NCBI GenBank assembly: GCA_910585715.1
Contig: CAJUEX010000045.1
Span: forward strand, 1-29,596
Direction: 5' to 3'
Length of the DNA: 29,596 bases
Origin: an uncultured Lachnospiraceae bacterium
GTDB taxonomy: Bacteria; Bacillota; Clostridia; Lachnospirales; Lachnospiraceae
Shown here: positions 1-7,955 of the stretch, piece by piece
How positions within the stretch are numbered: position 1 is the stretch's first letter
Layout: each line of letters opens with the position of its first letter
Translations under genes and position numbers: made by a program
The notes under the pieces: model-generated
Told to the model about the DNA's origin: nothing
What the model saw: only the letters and a program-made list of their open reading frames with translations
The model's database searches: none

Positions 1-49
1 TTTCATGACGTTTTGTGCCTTGAGCAGCGCGAAAGGAATGGATATAAAA

Positions 50-419
50 ATGAAAAAAGAAGAAAGCAGCAAAAATAATGGCAGCGATAATGGCTTGCGC
101 TATGTTGGAAAATTCTGTTCCTGTATCAGCAGCAAGTATGACAAAAACGCTTAATTGGGCAGGGTATGGTGTAACTATCACAAATTCCTGAAGTGTTCCG
201 TATGTTTATGATAATAAGAATATTTTAGTGGTATACTCAGGGAGCAATAAGAGTGGCTCGTTGTTGGAAAGCCGTACAGTTGGTCCTACACCAGCTGTTG
301 CAACAAATTCTATTATAAATTCGGAGACGAAGTCAGCATATGCTAAGTATTATACTCTTGATGCCGGTGTTATTGTATCTTCATATACATGTACAAAAAA
401 TAAAGGTAATAATTTATAA
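50..419 (+). pseudogene. broken secreted-peptide gene, paralog of the peptide at 3004-3393
   Basis: From the ATG at 50 the natural peptide frame is lost at once: six A's follow the ATG where five would keep the frame. Reading on in the shifted frame gives a basic start, a hydrophobic stretch and an Ala-rich end (ENSVPVSAAS), which is a plausible signal peptide. A stop (TGA 189-191) then interrupts the mature part, and the reading continues open to TAA at 417-419. The part after the stop aligns with the intact peptide: YDNKNILVVYSGSNKSG against YNQKAIVITYSGANQTG, then ETKSAYAKYY against EGVKSAYSKH, then TCTKNK against TKTKNK. Two independent lesions argue for a decayed gene. An in-frame ATG at 78 would avoid the frameshift but not the stop. 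Sequencing error cannot be excluded. Confidence 0.7.
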
Positions 420-457
420 AAAACATGGAATAGAATTATTGTACTATAGCTAGAGGG

Positions 458-489
458 GCAGGTGCTGGATTATTTTAGACAGCACCTGC
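458..489 (+). promoter_or_regulatory. stem-loop between peptide pseudogene and lipoprotein gene
   Basis: A perfect 10-bp stem (GCAGGTGCTG at 458-467 with CAGCACCTGC at 480-489) and a 12-base loop sit between the peptide remnant and the lipoprotein gene. No T-run follows, so it looks more like an mRNA-processing, stabilising or attenuating hairpin than a classical terminator. The second peptide/lipoprotein pair has a hairpin in the same place. Confidence 0.6.
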
Positions 490-530
490 TGGCAGTAAAA
501 GAAAATATTGTATGAAGGTGAAAGAACAGG

Positions 531-2708
531 ATGAATAAATATAAAAATACGCTTTTAGGCATCGTAATTGGCATTGCGGTATTATTAACAGGGTGTAGCA
601 ATAAGGAGATAAAACTTGAGGAGCCTTATATAAGTGGATATGAGGCCGTTACATTATCTCTTGACGGATTGGCGAAAGAAGAAAATATTGGTAATATTTA
701 TAGCTGCAATGACATGCTATATTTTTTTACCTATGTTACCGGTAAGAATTTAGAAGAAGGAATATCAAGATTTCATTTTTATAAGTATGATATACAAAAT
801 CAGAAGCTGGATTCTATCCCGATTGTATTAAAGGAAGACGATATGGTTGTAAAAATAATTGGAAATCATCCAGATGAGCTTGTAATGTTGAAAAACAGGG
901 AAGAAAGATGCTATATAGCAAAATATGATGAGGCAGGAACTTGCATACAGGAGAAAGATATAACGGAATTTACGATGGGATTGGAATATATATCTGATGT
1001 AAAGCTGGATAAGGAGGATAATCTATATTGCTTTGGCATGAATCAGATTATAGTGTTTAATAAATTAGGTGAGAATGTACATAATTTTGTGACAGATGGA
1101 CTTTTTTCAGATTCGTATACAAATAAAGATGGAAAGATATGCGTATGCAGTTTGGAAAATGAAAGCGAAAATATTGTCGAACTGAATCTAAACAGTAAAA
1201 AAATGGATATCTATGCAAAGCCCATAAAGGAAGACTGGAATACAAACCGTATTGGAAATATTATAGAGAGTAATTATTGGGAGTATGTTCAAAATACTGG
1301 TGAAGCCTTGATTGGAATAAATGCGAAAGAGAGAAAAGCCCAATGTCTGCTTTATTGGAATGAGACAGGTTTGAATCCGGAAATGCAACAAGTAGTCTGT
1401 CAAGTGAGCGAGAATAAATTCGTTGCAATTAATTATGATGGAATGGATGGCAGGGCAAATGATTTGATTCTGCTTCGGCCATCGTTAGAAGAAGGTAATT
1501 CAGAAGAAAACACACTCATCACTATGGCAGGACTGCAAATTAATTCTTTTTTAAAAGAAGCAGTCTACCGTTTTAACAGGGAAAATCAGGAATACAAAAT
1601 AGAAATAAAAGACTATCAGGGAGATTTGTCCAGACTCAGCGCAGATTTAATGACGGAAGGAACCATAGATTTACTCTGTCTGGATGGGCTTCCCGAGGAG
1701 CGCTATGTAAAACAGGGGCTTTTATGTAATTTAACCCCTTTTTTGGAACAGGATGAAGAAATGAAAAAAGAAGATTTTCTGGAGCCGGTATATGACCTGT
1801 TGTCCAACCAGCAGGGAATGTATTCCTGGACGCCTGGGTTTTCTGTGGAAACAGTGTTTGGAAAAGCCTCCCTGCTTGGAGAGGAGTACAGCCTGACGCC
1901 CCAAAAGGCAATGGATTTGCAAAAGGGGCTGGCAGAAGGGAAAAAACTGTATTTTGCCATAAACAGAGAAGAAATGATGAAAAAACTCATGGAAGCAAAC
2001 CTAAACAGTTTTGTAGACACGGATAATGGCACTTGCTCCTTTCAAAATGAGAAGTTCATGAACCTTTTGGAATTTGCGGAAAAGTTTCCGGAAGAAGAGG
2101 AGGAAGATATGACAATGCCTCAAAAGGTTCAGGCGGACCAGGTGGTTTTTGTAAGGGAAACCATAACGGATTTTACCAGCTTTCTGTTTTACGAAAAGAT
2201 GTTTGGAGAGAAAATTTCCTTTACAGGTTATCCCGCATATGACAATCCGGGAAATCTTTTTTCATCAGCAGGGATGGAAACAGCCATTTTAGAGCAGTCA
2301 AAGCATAAGGAGGGTGCATGGGAATATTTAAAGTATATTACCGGTAAATCCTATTTAAAGCAGTATTGTGATATGCAGTTTTTTCCGGTAAGAAAGGACT
2401 GTATTGAAGATTATATACAGATCATGTCCGCAACAGAACCATATGTGGATGAACAGGGACAGGAACACGAAGCCTATCACTGCACCATTGGATATGATGA
2501 TTATACGGTAGAGCTGGGAGCGCTGGGGGAAGAGCAGATTTCCAGCTTCTGGGCATTGTTAGAGCATATGTATCTGCCGGTGCAGCTGGAGAATGGAATG
2601 TGGGAAGTGATTATGGAGGAAACAGAAAGATATTTCCATGGGGAAATATCCAAAGAGGAATGTGCCGGGAATCTGGAGAAAAGGATTTCTTTGTATTTGG
2701 AGGAATAA
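531..2708 (+). CDS. lipoprotein: propeller-like N-terminal domain fused to an ABC solute-binding domain (copy 1)
   Basis: A 725-residue exported lipoprotein. It has a basic N-terminus, a hydrophobic segment and a lipobox ending LLTGC (Cys22), so it should be lipid-anchored outside the membrane. Residues about 35-325 are beta-rich with loosely repeated units such as KEDNLYCFG...IIVFNKLG, suggesting a beta-propeller-like sensor or binding domain (inferred, not proven). From about 327 it resembles family-1 extracellular solute-binding proteins: FLKEAVYRFNRENQEYKIEIKDY, then GLLCNLTPFLEQDE, and the late helix HKEGAWEYLKYITG. It is paralogous to 3482-5686 throughout. Ordinary solute-binding proteins are about 400-450 residues, so the fusion is unusual. 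AAGGTG lies 10 bases before the ATG. It probably delivers a ligand to the permeases at 5712-7686; the ligand is unknown. Confidence 0.85.
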   Translation: MNKYKNTLLGIVIGIAVLLTGCSNKEIKLEEPYISGYEAVTLSLDGLAKEENIGNIYSCNDMLYFFTYVTGKNLEEGISRFHFYKYDIQNQKLDSIPIVLKEDDMVVKIIGNHPDELVMLKNREERCYIAKYDEAGTCIQEKDITEFTMGLEYISDVKLDKEDNLYCFGMNQIIVFNKLGENVHNFVTDGLFSDSYTNKDGKICVCSLENESENIVELNLNSKKMDIYAKPIKEDWNTNRIGNIIESNYWEYVQNTGEALIGINAKERKAQCLLYWNETGLNPEMQQVVCQVSENKFVAINYDGMDGRANDLILLRPSLEEGNSEENTLITMAGLQINSFLKEAVYRFNRENQEYKIEIKDYQGDLSRLSADLMTEGTIDLLCLDGLPEERYVKQGLLCNLTPFLEQDEEMKKEDFLEPVYDLLSNQQGMYSWTPGFSVETVFGKASLLGEEYSLTPQKAMDLQKGLAEGKKLYFAINREEMMKKLMEANLNSFVDTDNGTCSFQNEKFMNLLEFAEKFPEEEEEDMTMPQKVQADQVVFVRETITDFTSFLFYEKMFGEKISFTGYPAYDNPGNLFSSAGMETAILEQSKHKEGAWEYLKYITGKSYLKQYCDMQFFPVRKDCIEDYIQIMSATEPYVDEQGQEHEAYHCTIGYDDYTVELGALGEEQISSFWALLEHMYLPVQLENGMWEVIMEETERYFHGEISKEECAGNLEKRISLYLEE

Positions 2709-2738
2709 AGAGAGGAAAGTTATGGGATGAGTAAAATG

Positions 2739-2752
2739 TTATGTTTACATAA
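2739..2752. promoter_or_regulatory. 14-bp palindrome, possible operator
   Basis: TTATGT-TT-ACATAA is a perfect inverted repeat just after the first lipoprotein gene. It is AT-rich and short, so chance is possible. It is placed where a regulator of the downstream unit could bind. Confidence 0.25.
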
Positions 2753-2915
2753 TATGCAAAAGGCATAAAAGGGAAGGGGGGATATAAGATTTAATACAAG
2801 AGCCTTAGCATTCATATAAAAATATAAAGTGTGCTTATAGTTTTGCATGGAGAAATGAACGAAAGGGGGAAACTGCAAAAATGAAATTAGTTACTTCAAA
2901 CGTGGCATAAATTTG

Positions 2916-2977
2916 ATACAACATTAATGTACTTTCATTATGTTGTATTGACGAAAAAATATTAATAATTGTGTATA
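2916..2977 (+). promoter_or_regulatory. likely promoter of the second peptide unit, with an inverted repeat at the -35
   Basis: TTGACG (2948-2953) and TGTATA (2972-2977) are 18 bases apart, giving a plausible sigma-A promoter about 26 bases before the peptide start. A 9-bp inverted repeat, ATACAACAT (2916-2924) and ATGTTGTAT (2940-2948), ends on the first base of the -35 box, a usual place for an activator or repressor. The rest of the 2709-3003 gap shows no gene: only short frames and A-rich DNA. Confidence 0.45.
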
Positions 2978-3003
2978 TCAAAGAAAAAGAAAGGTGAAAA
3001 AAT

Positions 3004-3393
3004 ATGAATAATCTATTTAACAGGAAAAATGGTGTAATTTTAAGGACTTTGGCAGTGGGAGCAATAATTATGAGTATGCTTTGCAATACAATAATTGTAA
3101 ATGCGGCAATTGTTGGAACCCTAACCTTTGCAACAGTTGGAAAGAAAACAAGTGCAACTGCATCTACTACTTATTCGGATGAAGTGGGATATAATCAAAA
3201 GGCTATAGTGATAACATATAGTGGAGCAAATCAGACTGGAAATATTTTGGCAACTGCCAATGGGGAATCGGATGTGACTGCCTGGGCGACAACAGATTAT
3301 TGTGAAGGTGTAAAATCTGCATATTCCAAGCACGAAGTTTGTTATCCGACGGGCGGTGTTTACAAAAAAATAACTAAGACTAAAAATAAATAA
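3004..3393 (+). CDS. small secreted peptide of unknown family
   Basis: A 129-residue precursor. The first 34-35 residues form a good signal peptide: basic start, hydrophobic core VILRTLAVGAIIMSML, and cleavage after VNA or VNAA. This leaves a mature chain of about 95 residues rich in Thr, Ser, Ala and Val with alternating beta-like patterning, two cysteines (C100 and C113, possibly a disulfide) and a basic tail (ITKTKNK). There is no GG leader or lanthipeptide-like core. AAAGGTG lies 9 bases before the ATG. I do not recognise the family. The layout of small secreted protein plus HlyD and MacB-like membrane proteins recalls lactococcin-972-type bacteriocin loci, but the sequence lacks an obvious lactococcin-972 pattern. 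It could be a bacteriocin, a signal, or a surface-bound partner of the lipoprotein that follows. Confidence 0.85.
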   Translation: MNNLFNRKNGVILRTLAVGAIIMSMLCNTIIVNAAIVGTLTFATVGKKTSATASTTYSDEVGYNQKAIVITYSGANQTGNILATANGESDVTAWATTDYCEGVKSAYSKHEVCYPTGGVYKKITKTKNK

Positions 3394-3414
3394 CTTATTT
3401 GTGACAGGAGATTG

Positions 3415-3460
3415 TGGAATATTTATCAGTTTTATGAAAGTAATAATGATAAATATTCCA
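3415..3460 (+). promoter_or_regulatory. strong stem-loop between peptide and lipoprotein genes
   Basis: A perfect 14-bp stem pairs TGGAATATTTATCA (3415-3428) with TGATAAATATTCCA (3447-3460) around an 18-base loop. It starts 22 bases after the peptide stop and ends 21 bases before the next ATG. No T-run follows, so partial termination or mRNA stabilisation of the peptide message is more likely than full termination. It mirrors the hairpin at 458-489. Confidence 0.65.
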
Positions 3461-3481
3461 TAATATGGGGGAAATATAGAT

Positions 3482-5686
3482 ATGAAATATCAGAATCGCT
3501 TTTTTACAATACTTATATTTTTCATCCTTGCATTCTTTTTCCTTACCGGATGTGGGCATGAAAAAAATGTAATTGCCACAATAGAAGACAATCCACAATC
3601 TGTTTATCAGATTTATCCGCTGAATCATTCTTTTATGGAAAATGAAATGATAGCGCTCGCCTTTGTTGCAAAGCAGCAGATATATGTCGTTACTATACAG
3701 ATGAAAACAGAACAAAAGCCGGATATTCCATCTTCTTATAAATTTTATTCTTTGAATATGGATGGGGAGAATGCTGTGGAAATTCCTTTTGATGTGGAAG
3801 CAAACCAGAGATTGCGTTTCTTTGCCCCGGATGGATTGGGAAATATGTTGGTACTGTTGTCGGATAGAGATAATACAAAATTCGATTTGTATCAAGTTGA
3901 TAAAAATGGAGTTGTATTAAATCAATATGATGTTACAAATACCGTAGCTGCCTTTACAGACATGCCTCCGATTAAAACTATCATGGATGACAATCATATC
4001 TATTTTCTAAGTCCCGTTAAATTTTTAGTAACCAATAAGCTGGGAGAAATACTATATCAGTTTGAAGGCGCTTTTTCAGATATGGCAATGCTTTCCTCCG
4101 GCGAGATTGTTCTTTCCGCTTATGAAGAAAAGGACGGAAGCATTATTGAAAAATTTCATGTAGAAAATGGAAAGATGAGCACACTTTACAAAATGCCGGA
4201 AGCAAGCCAGTCACAGGTCAATTATCTGGTATCCAGTAAAGAATATGCATTTTATTATTATAACAAACAGGGGCTGTATGCTTATGATTCGGAAAGCAGT
4301 AAAACAATTCAACTGATTGACTGGAATAATTCAAATTTTAGCAGTGAATGGATTTCCAGTATATACGAGACTTCCAAAGGAGAATTTTTCTGCGTCAATT
4401 CAGAAACAACCGGTAATCAGGAATATGAGATGATAAAGTTAAGTCCCGGAAAAGAAGAGGCAGGAGGAAAAACAACCGTTCGTATTGTAGGCACCCATAT
4501 CGATAATCGGATAAAAGCCGCCGCCATGCAGTTTAATCAGAACAATGAAAAATATCAGATGGAAATAAAGGACTATGGGGCATATGAGGAGCCTCTTGCA
4601 AGAATAAATACAGAGCTGGCGGCAAAAGAAGACTTTGATGTAATCTGCCTGAAGAATATGCCGGAGCAAATATTGATAAACAAAGGAATGCTTACAGATT
4701 TACATATTTATTTGGAACAGGACAAGGATATAGATGCGGACGATTTGGTAACCCCCGTTTTAGAAGCATTTAGCAAGGATGGACATTTATACAGCATAGC
4801 CCCCGGATTTGGAATTTCAACCGTGATTGGAGCTGCAGGGCAGGTAGGAGATAAAACAGGATGGACAGTAGAGGAATTTCAGAAGCTGACCGGAGAAATA
4901 AAAGAAGAAATGGACATTTTTTACGCACCTGCCAATGAAGAAATATTAAAACGTCTTACGGCTGTCAATCTGGATTCCTTTGTGGATTGGGAAAAGGGAA
5001 GCTGTTCCTTTGACAATGCTGCATTTATCGAATTTTTGGAATTTGCCGGACAGTATCCGGAAAGCAGTGATGTGAACGGAGCCAGTATGCCTTCCATGGT
5101 ACAAAATAAGGAATTGCTGTTAGTCCAAAATACAATTGTGGATTTTACGGATATTATGCTCTATAGCAGGCTGTTTGGAGAAAAAGCGGCTTTTATAGGC
5201 TATCCGGCTGTGGAAGGGACAGGAAATGCTTTTGACTGTCAGGGGATGAATGTGGGAATCTGTTCACAAAGCAAAAATCCGGAAGGAGCATGGGAATTTA
5301 TCAAGTACCTGTTATCAGAAGAATATCAGAAAAAATACTGCTATCCGGATTATTTTCCCGTAAGGCTGGAATGCCTGCAATATTACATGGACATTACTTC
5401 AGCGGATAAACAGTTTACCACAGAGGAAGGTATTACCATAGAGCCCTATACCTGTGAAATCACATATGATGATTATCAGGTAAAGCTGGGAGCAATGACA
5501 GAGGAAGAAAGGGAGATGTTTTGGGAGCTTGTAAATTCTACCACAAAAACAAATACATATGAGGAAGAGCTTATGAATATGATACTGGAAGAAGCCGGGG
5601 CTTACTTTGAGGCGCATAAAACGGCAAAAGATACGGCACAGATTATTGAGGAAAGGGTAACCCTTTATTTAAGCGAACAGCAGTAA
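3482..5686 (+). CDS. lipoprotein: propeller-like N-terminal domain fused to an ABC solute-binding domain (copy 2)
   Basis: A 734-residue paralog of the lipoprotein at 531-2708. The signal segment ends FLTGC (lipobox Cys24). Residues about 40-325 are a beta-rich, propeller-like region (NKLGEILYQFEG, KQGLYAYDSES). From about residue 330 a family-1 solute-binding domain follows: IKAAAMQFNQNNEKYQMEIKDY, GMLTDLHIYLEQD, NPEGAWEFIKYLL. Both copies share a C-terminal extension with TYDDYQVKLGAM and a final acidic helix. GGGGGA lies upstream of the ATG. The permease gene starts 25 bases later, so this copy is the one joined to the transporter operon. Two diverged copies beside one permease pair suggest two ligands or a high- and low-affinity pair. 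The ligand is unknown. Confidence 0.87.
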   Translation: MKYQNRFFTILIFFILAFFFLTGCGHEKNVIATIEDNPQSVYQIYPLNHSFMENEMIALAFVAKQQIYVVTIQMKTEQKPDIPSSYKFYSLNMDGENAVEIPFDVEANQRLRFFAPDGLGNMLVLLSDRDNTKFDLYQVDKNGVVLNQYDVTNTVAAFTDMPPIKTIMDDNHIYFLSPVKFLVTNKLGEILYQFEGAFSDMAMLSSGEIVLSAYEEKDGSIIEKFHVENGKMSTLYKMPEASQSQVNYLVSSKEYAFYYYNKQGLYAYDSESSKTIQLIDWNNSNFSSEWISSIYETSKGEFFCVNSETTGNQEYEMIKLSPGKEEAGGKTTVRIVGTHIDNRIKAAAMQFNQNNEKYQMEIKDYGAYEEPLARINTELAAKEDFDVICLKNMPEQILINKGMLTDLHIYLEQDKDIDADDLVTPVLEAFSKDGHLYSIAPGFGISTVIGAAGQVGDKTGWTVEEFQKLTGEIKEEMDIFYAPANEEILKRLTAVNLDSFVDWEKGSCSFDNAAFIEFLEFAGQYPESSDVNGASMPSMVQNKELLLVQNTIVDFTDIMLYSRLFGEKAAFIGYPAVEGTGNAFDCQGMNVGICSQSKNPEGAWEFIKYLLSEEYQKKYCYPDYFPVRLECLQYYMDITSADKQFTTEEGITIEPYTCEITYDDYQVKLGAMTEEEREMFWELVNSTTKTNTYEEELMNMILEEAGAYFEAHKTAKDTAQIIEERVTLYLSEQQ

Positions 5687-5711
5687 GTATTGACGGGAAG
5701 GAATTGTCAGA

Positions 5712-6566
5712 TTGATGAAAAGATTAAAAAAATACAGCTTCCTTTCAGTCAGCTTTTTGGGAGTGGCTATATTTTATCTGATTCCCTTTGGATACCTGAT
5801 TTATTACTCCCTTGTGGACAATCCGGTGAGGGGAAGCTTTGCGGGGCTTGACAATTACATAGCGATTTTACACAATCAGGCATTTTTAAAGGCGTTGAAA
5901 AATACAGTGCTTTTTTCCGCTCTGTCAGTGCCTTTGGCAGTTGGGCTGTCCTTACTGATGGCGCTGGCGCTTGAGGAAAAAATTCCGGGAAAAAGTCTGT
6001 TTAGGACCATTTTCCTAAGTCCCTTAATGGTTCCAAGCGCTTCGGTCATGCTGGTGTGGCAGGTGCTGTTTTGCTATAACGGAACCATTAACCGGTTTCT
6101 GGCACATTTAGGCCATGGAAAGACGGACTTTTTAAAATCAGATTATGGGCTTTTGGTAGTGCTGTTATTGTTTTTATGGAAGAATCTGGGCTACTATATG
6201 ATTATTTATATGGCGGCTTTAAACGAGATTCCCGGGGAGCTGCTGGAGGCGGCAAGAATGGATGGGGGAAGCGGTTTTCAAAGCTTTTGGTATATCAAGC
6301 TTCCGTATTTGTCGCCTTCCATATTATTTGTGGGACTGATGGCAATAGTGGGCTCCTTTAAAATCTTTAAAGAGGTTTATCTGCTGGCTGGCGCCCATCC
6401 TAATGACTCCCTGTATTTATTACAGCACTTTATGAATAATACCTTTCTGGCATTTGATTATCAGAAGCTTGCTACAGCCGCAGTCCTTATGTGTGTTGGA
6501 CTGACGCTTATCATCAGCCTGCTGTTTTTTCTGGAAAACAGGGTGGGAAGGAATCTGGAGGGGTAG
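5712..6566 (+). CDS. ABC sugar-type transporter permease, MalF/UgpA-like
   Basis: About 284 residues with six predicted membrane helices. The EAA loop that docks the ATPase is clear: EIPGELLEAARMDGGSGFQSFWYIKLP, near residues 175-200. This places it in the binding-protein-dependent transport inner-membrane family (carbohydrate uptake type 1). The start is either TTG at 5712, 9 bases after GGAAGGA, or the adjacent ATG at 5715. The partner permease follows at 6775 after an unusual 208-base gap; such genes normally abut or overlap. No MsmX/UgpC-type ATPase is in the window, so a shared ATPase encoded elsewhere would be needed. The substrate cannot be assigned: no glycoside hydrolase or sugar enzyme lies nearby. 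Confidence 0.9.
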   Translation: MMKRLKKYSFLSVSFLGVAIFYLIPFGYLIYYSLVDNPVRGSFAGLDNYIAILHNQAFLKALKNTVLFSALSVPLAVGLSLLMALALEEKIPGKSLFRTIFLSPLMVPSASVMLVWQVLFCYNGTINRFLAHLGHGKTDFLKSDYGLLVVLLLFLWKNLGYYMIIYMAALNEIPGELLEAARMDGGSGFQSFWYIKLPYLSPSILFVGLMAIVGSFKIFKEVYLLAGAHPNDSLYLLQHFMNNTFLAFDYQKLATAAVLMCVGLTLIISLLFFLENRVGRNLEG

Positions 6567-6774
6567 TGTATTGTCCATTGACATTCAGGTAAATCAGCCT
6601 GTCTGCTGCGTTGGATTTTCGGCTGTACATCATAAGGTATCTTCCTGCAAGCGGTTCCCTCCTTATGATAAATGCTGACGATACACCGTCGATAATCCGC
6701 CTTGCATACGAACAAATATCCTGCGCAGATTTACCAAAAGCCAATGATATCGCACACCAGATACGGAAAAGGGC
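6567..6774. other. 208-base gap splitting the permease pair; insertion-like, unidentified
   Basis: This stretch separates two permease genes that are usually contiguous. No terminator, promoter or plus-strand gene is convincing. On the minus strand several frames stay open across it, including one running from about 6825 past the gap into the permease gene with protein-like content (ARRIIDGVSSAFIIRREP). A short inverted repeat GACG-ATACAC-CGTC lies near 6672-6685. It may be a remnant of an inserted element or a repeat; I do not recognise it. Confidence 0.3.
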
Positions 6775-7686
6775 ATGAAAATGAAAAGAATAAAAGGAAA
6801 AAGGAAAAAACGTAATTTCATACAAAAGGCTGTGCTGTTTCTGATTGTGGCGCTGTTTGCCACATCCTTTGCCATGCCTATCCTGTTAACCATAACCAAC
6901 TCCTTTATGAAGGAGGAGGAAGTGCTCATTCATTATGGGAATGTATATGGAAGCAATGGCTATGGAGAGGGGGACGGGTATGTTTCCAAAGAAGCGGACT
7001 TAAAGCTTATTCCGGATATGGTGAGCATAAAGCAGTATGAAACAGTGCTGCTTTTAAGCCCTGAGTACCTGCTCAAGTTTTGGAATTCAGTGATTCTGAC
7101 AGTTCCCATCGTCCTATTCCAGATAGTGGTTTCGTTGGGGGCTGCATATGGATTTACAAGAATCCGCAATAAAAAAGGGGAAAGCATGTTTTTTATATAT
7201 ACACTGCTTATGCTTCTGCCCTTTCAAGTGACTCTTGTGCCCAACTATCTGGTGGCGGGAAGGCTTGGAATATTAAATACCTATTGGGCAATCATCCTGC
7301 CCGGCATCTTTTCCACTTTCAGCACCTACCTGCTGACTAAATTCATGAGGAGGATTCCGGTTTCGCTGATTGAGGCGGCAAGACTGGATGGAGCCGGGGA
7401 GTGGGGCGTTTTTACGAAAATCTGCATTCCATTATGTAAAAGTGCAATTGTATCTGTGGCAATTTTGTTGTTTATTGATTATTGGAGCATGGTGGAGCCG
7501 CCTTTGATTATGCTGTCCGAGGAGGCTTCCTATCCCCTTTCTGTATATCTTTCCACTATCAATCAGGGGGAAATTACCCTGGCATTTGCAGTTGCGGTTA
7601 TTTATATGGTGCCTGCCATATTTGTAATTTTGTATGGGGAAGATTATCTGATAGACGGTATTTCCTGCTATGGAGGAACGAAGTAA
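6775..7686 (+). CDS. ABC sugar-type transporter permease, MalG/UgpE-like
   Basis: About 303 residues with six predicted membrane helices and the EAA loop RRIPVSLIEAARLDGAGEWG at about residues 195-214. It is the second half of the permease pair with 5712-6566. The first extracellular loop, after the helix ending FAMPILLTITNSF, is long and Gly/Tyr-rich (NVYGSNGYGEGDGY). The AAGGG box ends only one base before the ATG at 6775, so the ATG at 6781 (MKRIKGKRKKRN), seven bases after the box, may be the true start. The protein ends with a normal final helix. It needs an external ATPase. Confidence 0.9.
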   Translation: MKMKRIKGKRKKRNFIQKAVLFLIVALFATSFAMPILLTITNSFMKEEEVLIHYGNVYGSNGYGEGDGYVSKEADLKLIPDMVSIKQYETVLLLSPEYLLKFWNSVILTVPIVLFQIVVSLGAAYGFTRIRNKKGESMFFIYTLLMLLPFQVTLVPNYLVAGRLGILNTYWAIILPGIFSTFSTYLLTKFMRRIPVSLIEAARLDGAGEWGVFTKICIPLCKSAIVSVAILLFIDYWSMVEPPLIMLSEEASYPLSVYLSTINQGEITLAFAVAVIYMVPAIFVILYGEDYLIDGISCYGGTK

Positions 7687-7955
7687 AGAATATGTAATAT
7701 AGACAAATCAACGCAGGAAACGCTTTTAACACATACGGCAAATGGCACATAAAGTGTTAAAGAATGGTATCCAAGTACCGACGGTCACAAAATAATCTGT
7801 TTGTAATATTATCTGGCTTGCAGGATAGAATTATGACGGCAGTGTGTCCCGCAATAAACCAAATATGCAAGATAGCAGCAAGATGGATAATATCGTGACT
7901 GGTTGTCAGGTATATTAACCATAAAAATATTATAGTGGATATAGGAGAAAAGAAA
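7687..7955. other. 269-base gap before the adaptor gene
   Basis: No gene is seen. It contains an 8-bp inverted repeat, TTTAACAC near 7723-7730 and GTGTTAAA near 7754-7761, which could form a weak hairpin after the permease gene. TTGTCA (7903-7908) and TATTAT (7928-7933) are 19 bases apart, which is loose for a promoter. A separate start for the adaptor/MacB pair is possible but unproven. Confidence 0.3.

Noticed and set aside
189..191. Recoding of TGA (selenocysteine or tryptophan) in the first peptide
   Set aside because: No selenocysteine-type element is seen, the paralog has neither residue at the aligned site, and the copy carries a frameshift as well; decay is simpler.
3004..3393. Lactococcin-972-type bacteriocin assignment
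   Set aside because: Size, signal peptide and gene company are suggestive, but I cannot find the family's characteristic Trp/Tyr pattern, so no family name was given.
6514..6825. 103-residue minus-strand protein gene in the permease gap
   Set aside because: It overlaps both permease genes, has no ribosome site I can support, and neighbouring frames are equally open; kept only as an unexplained segment.
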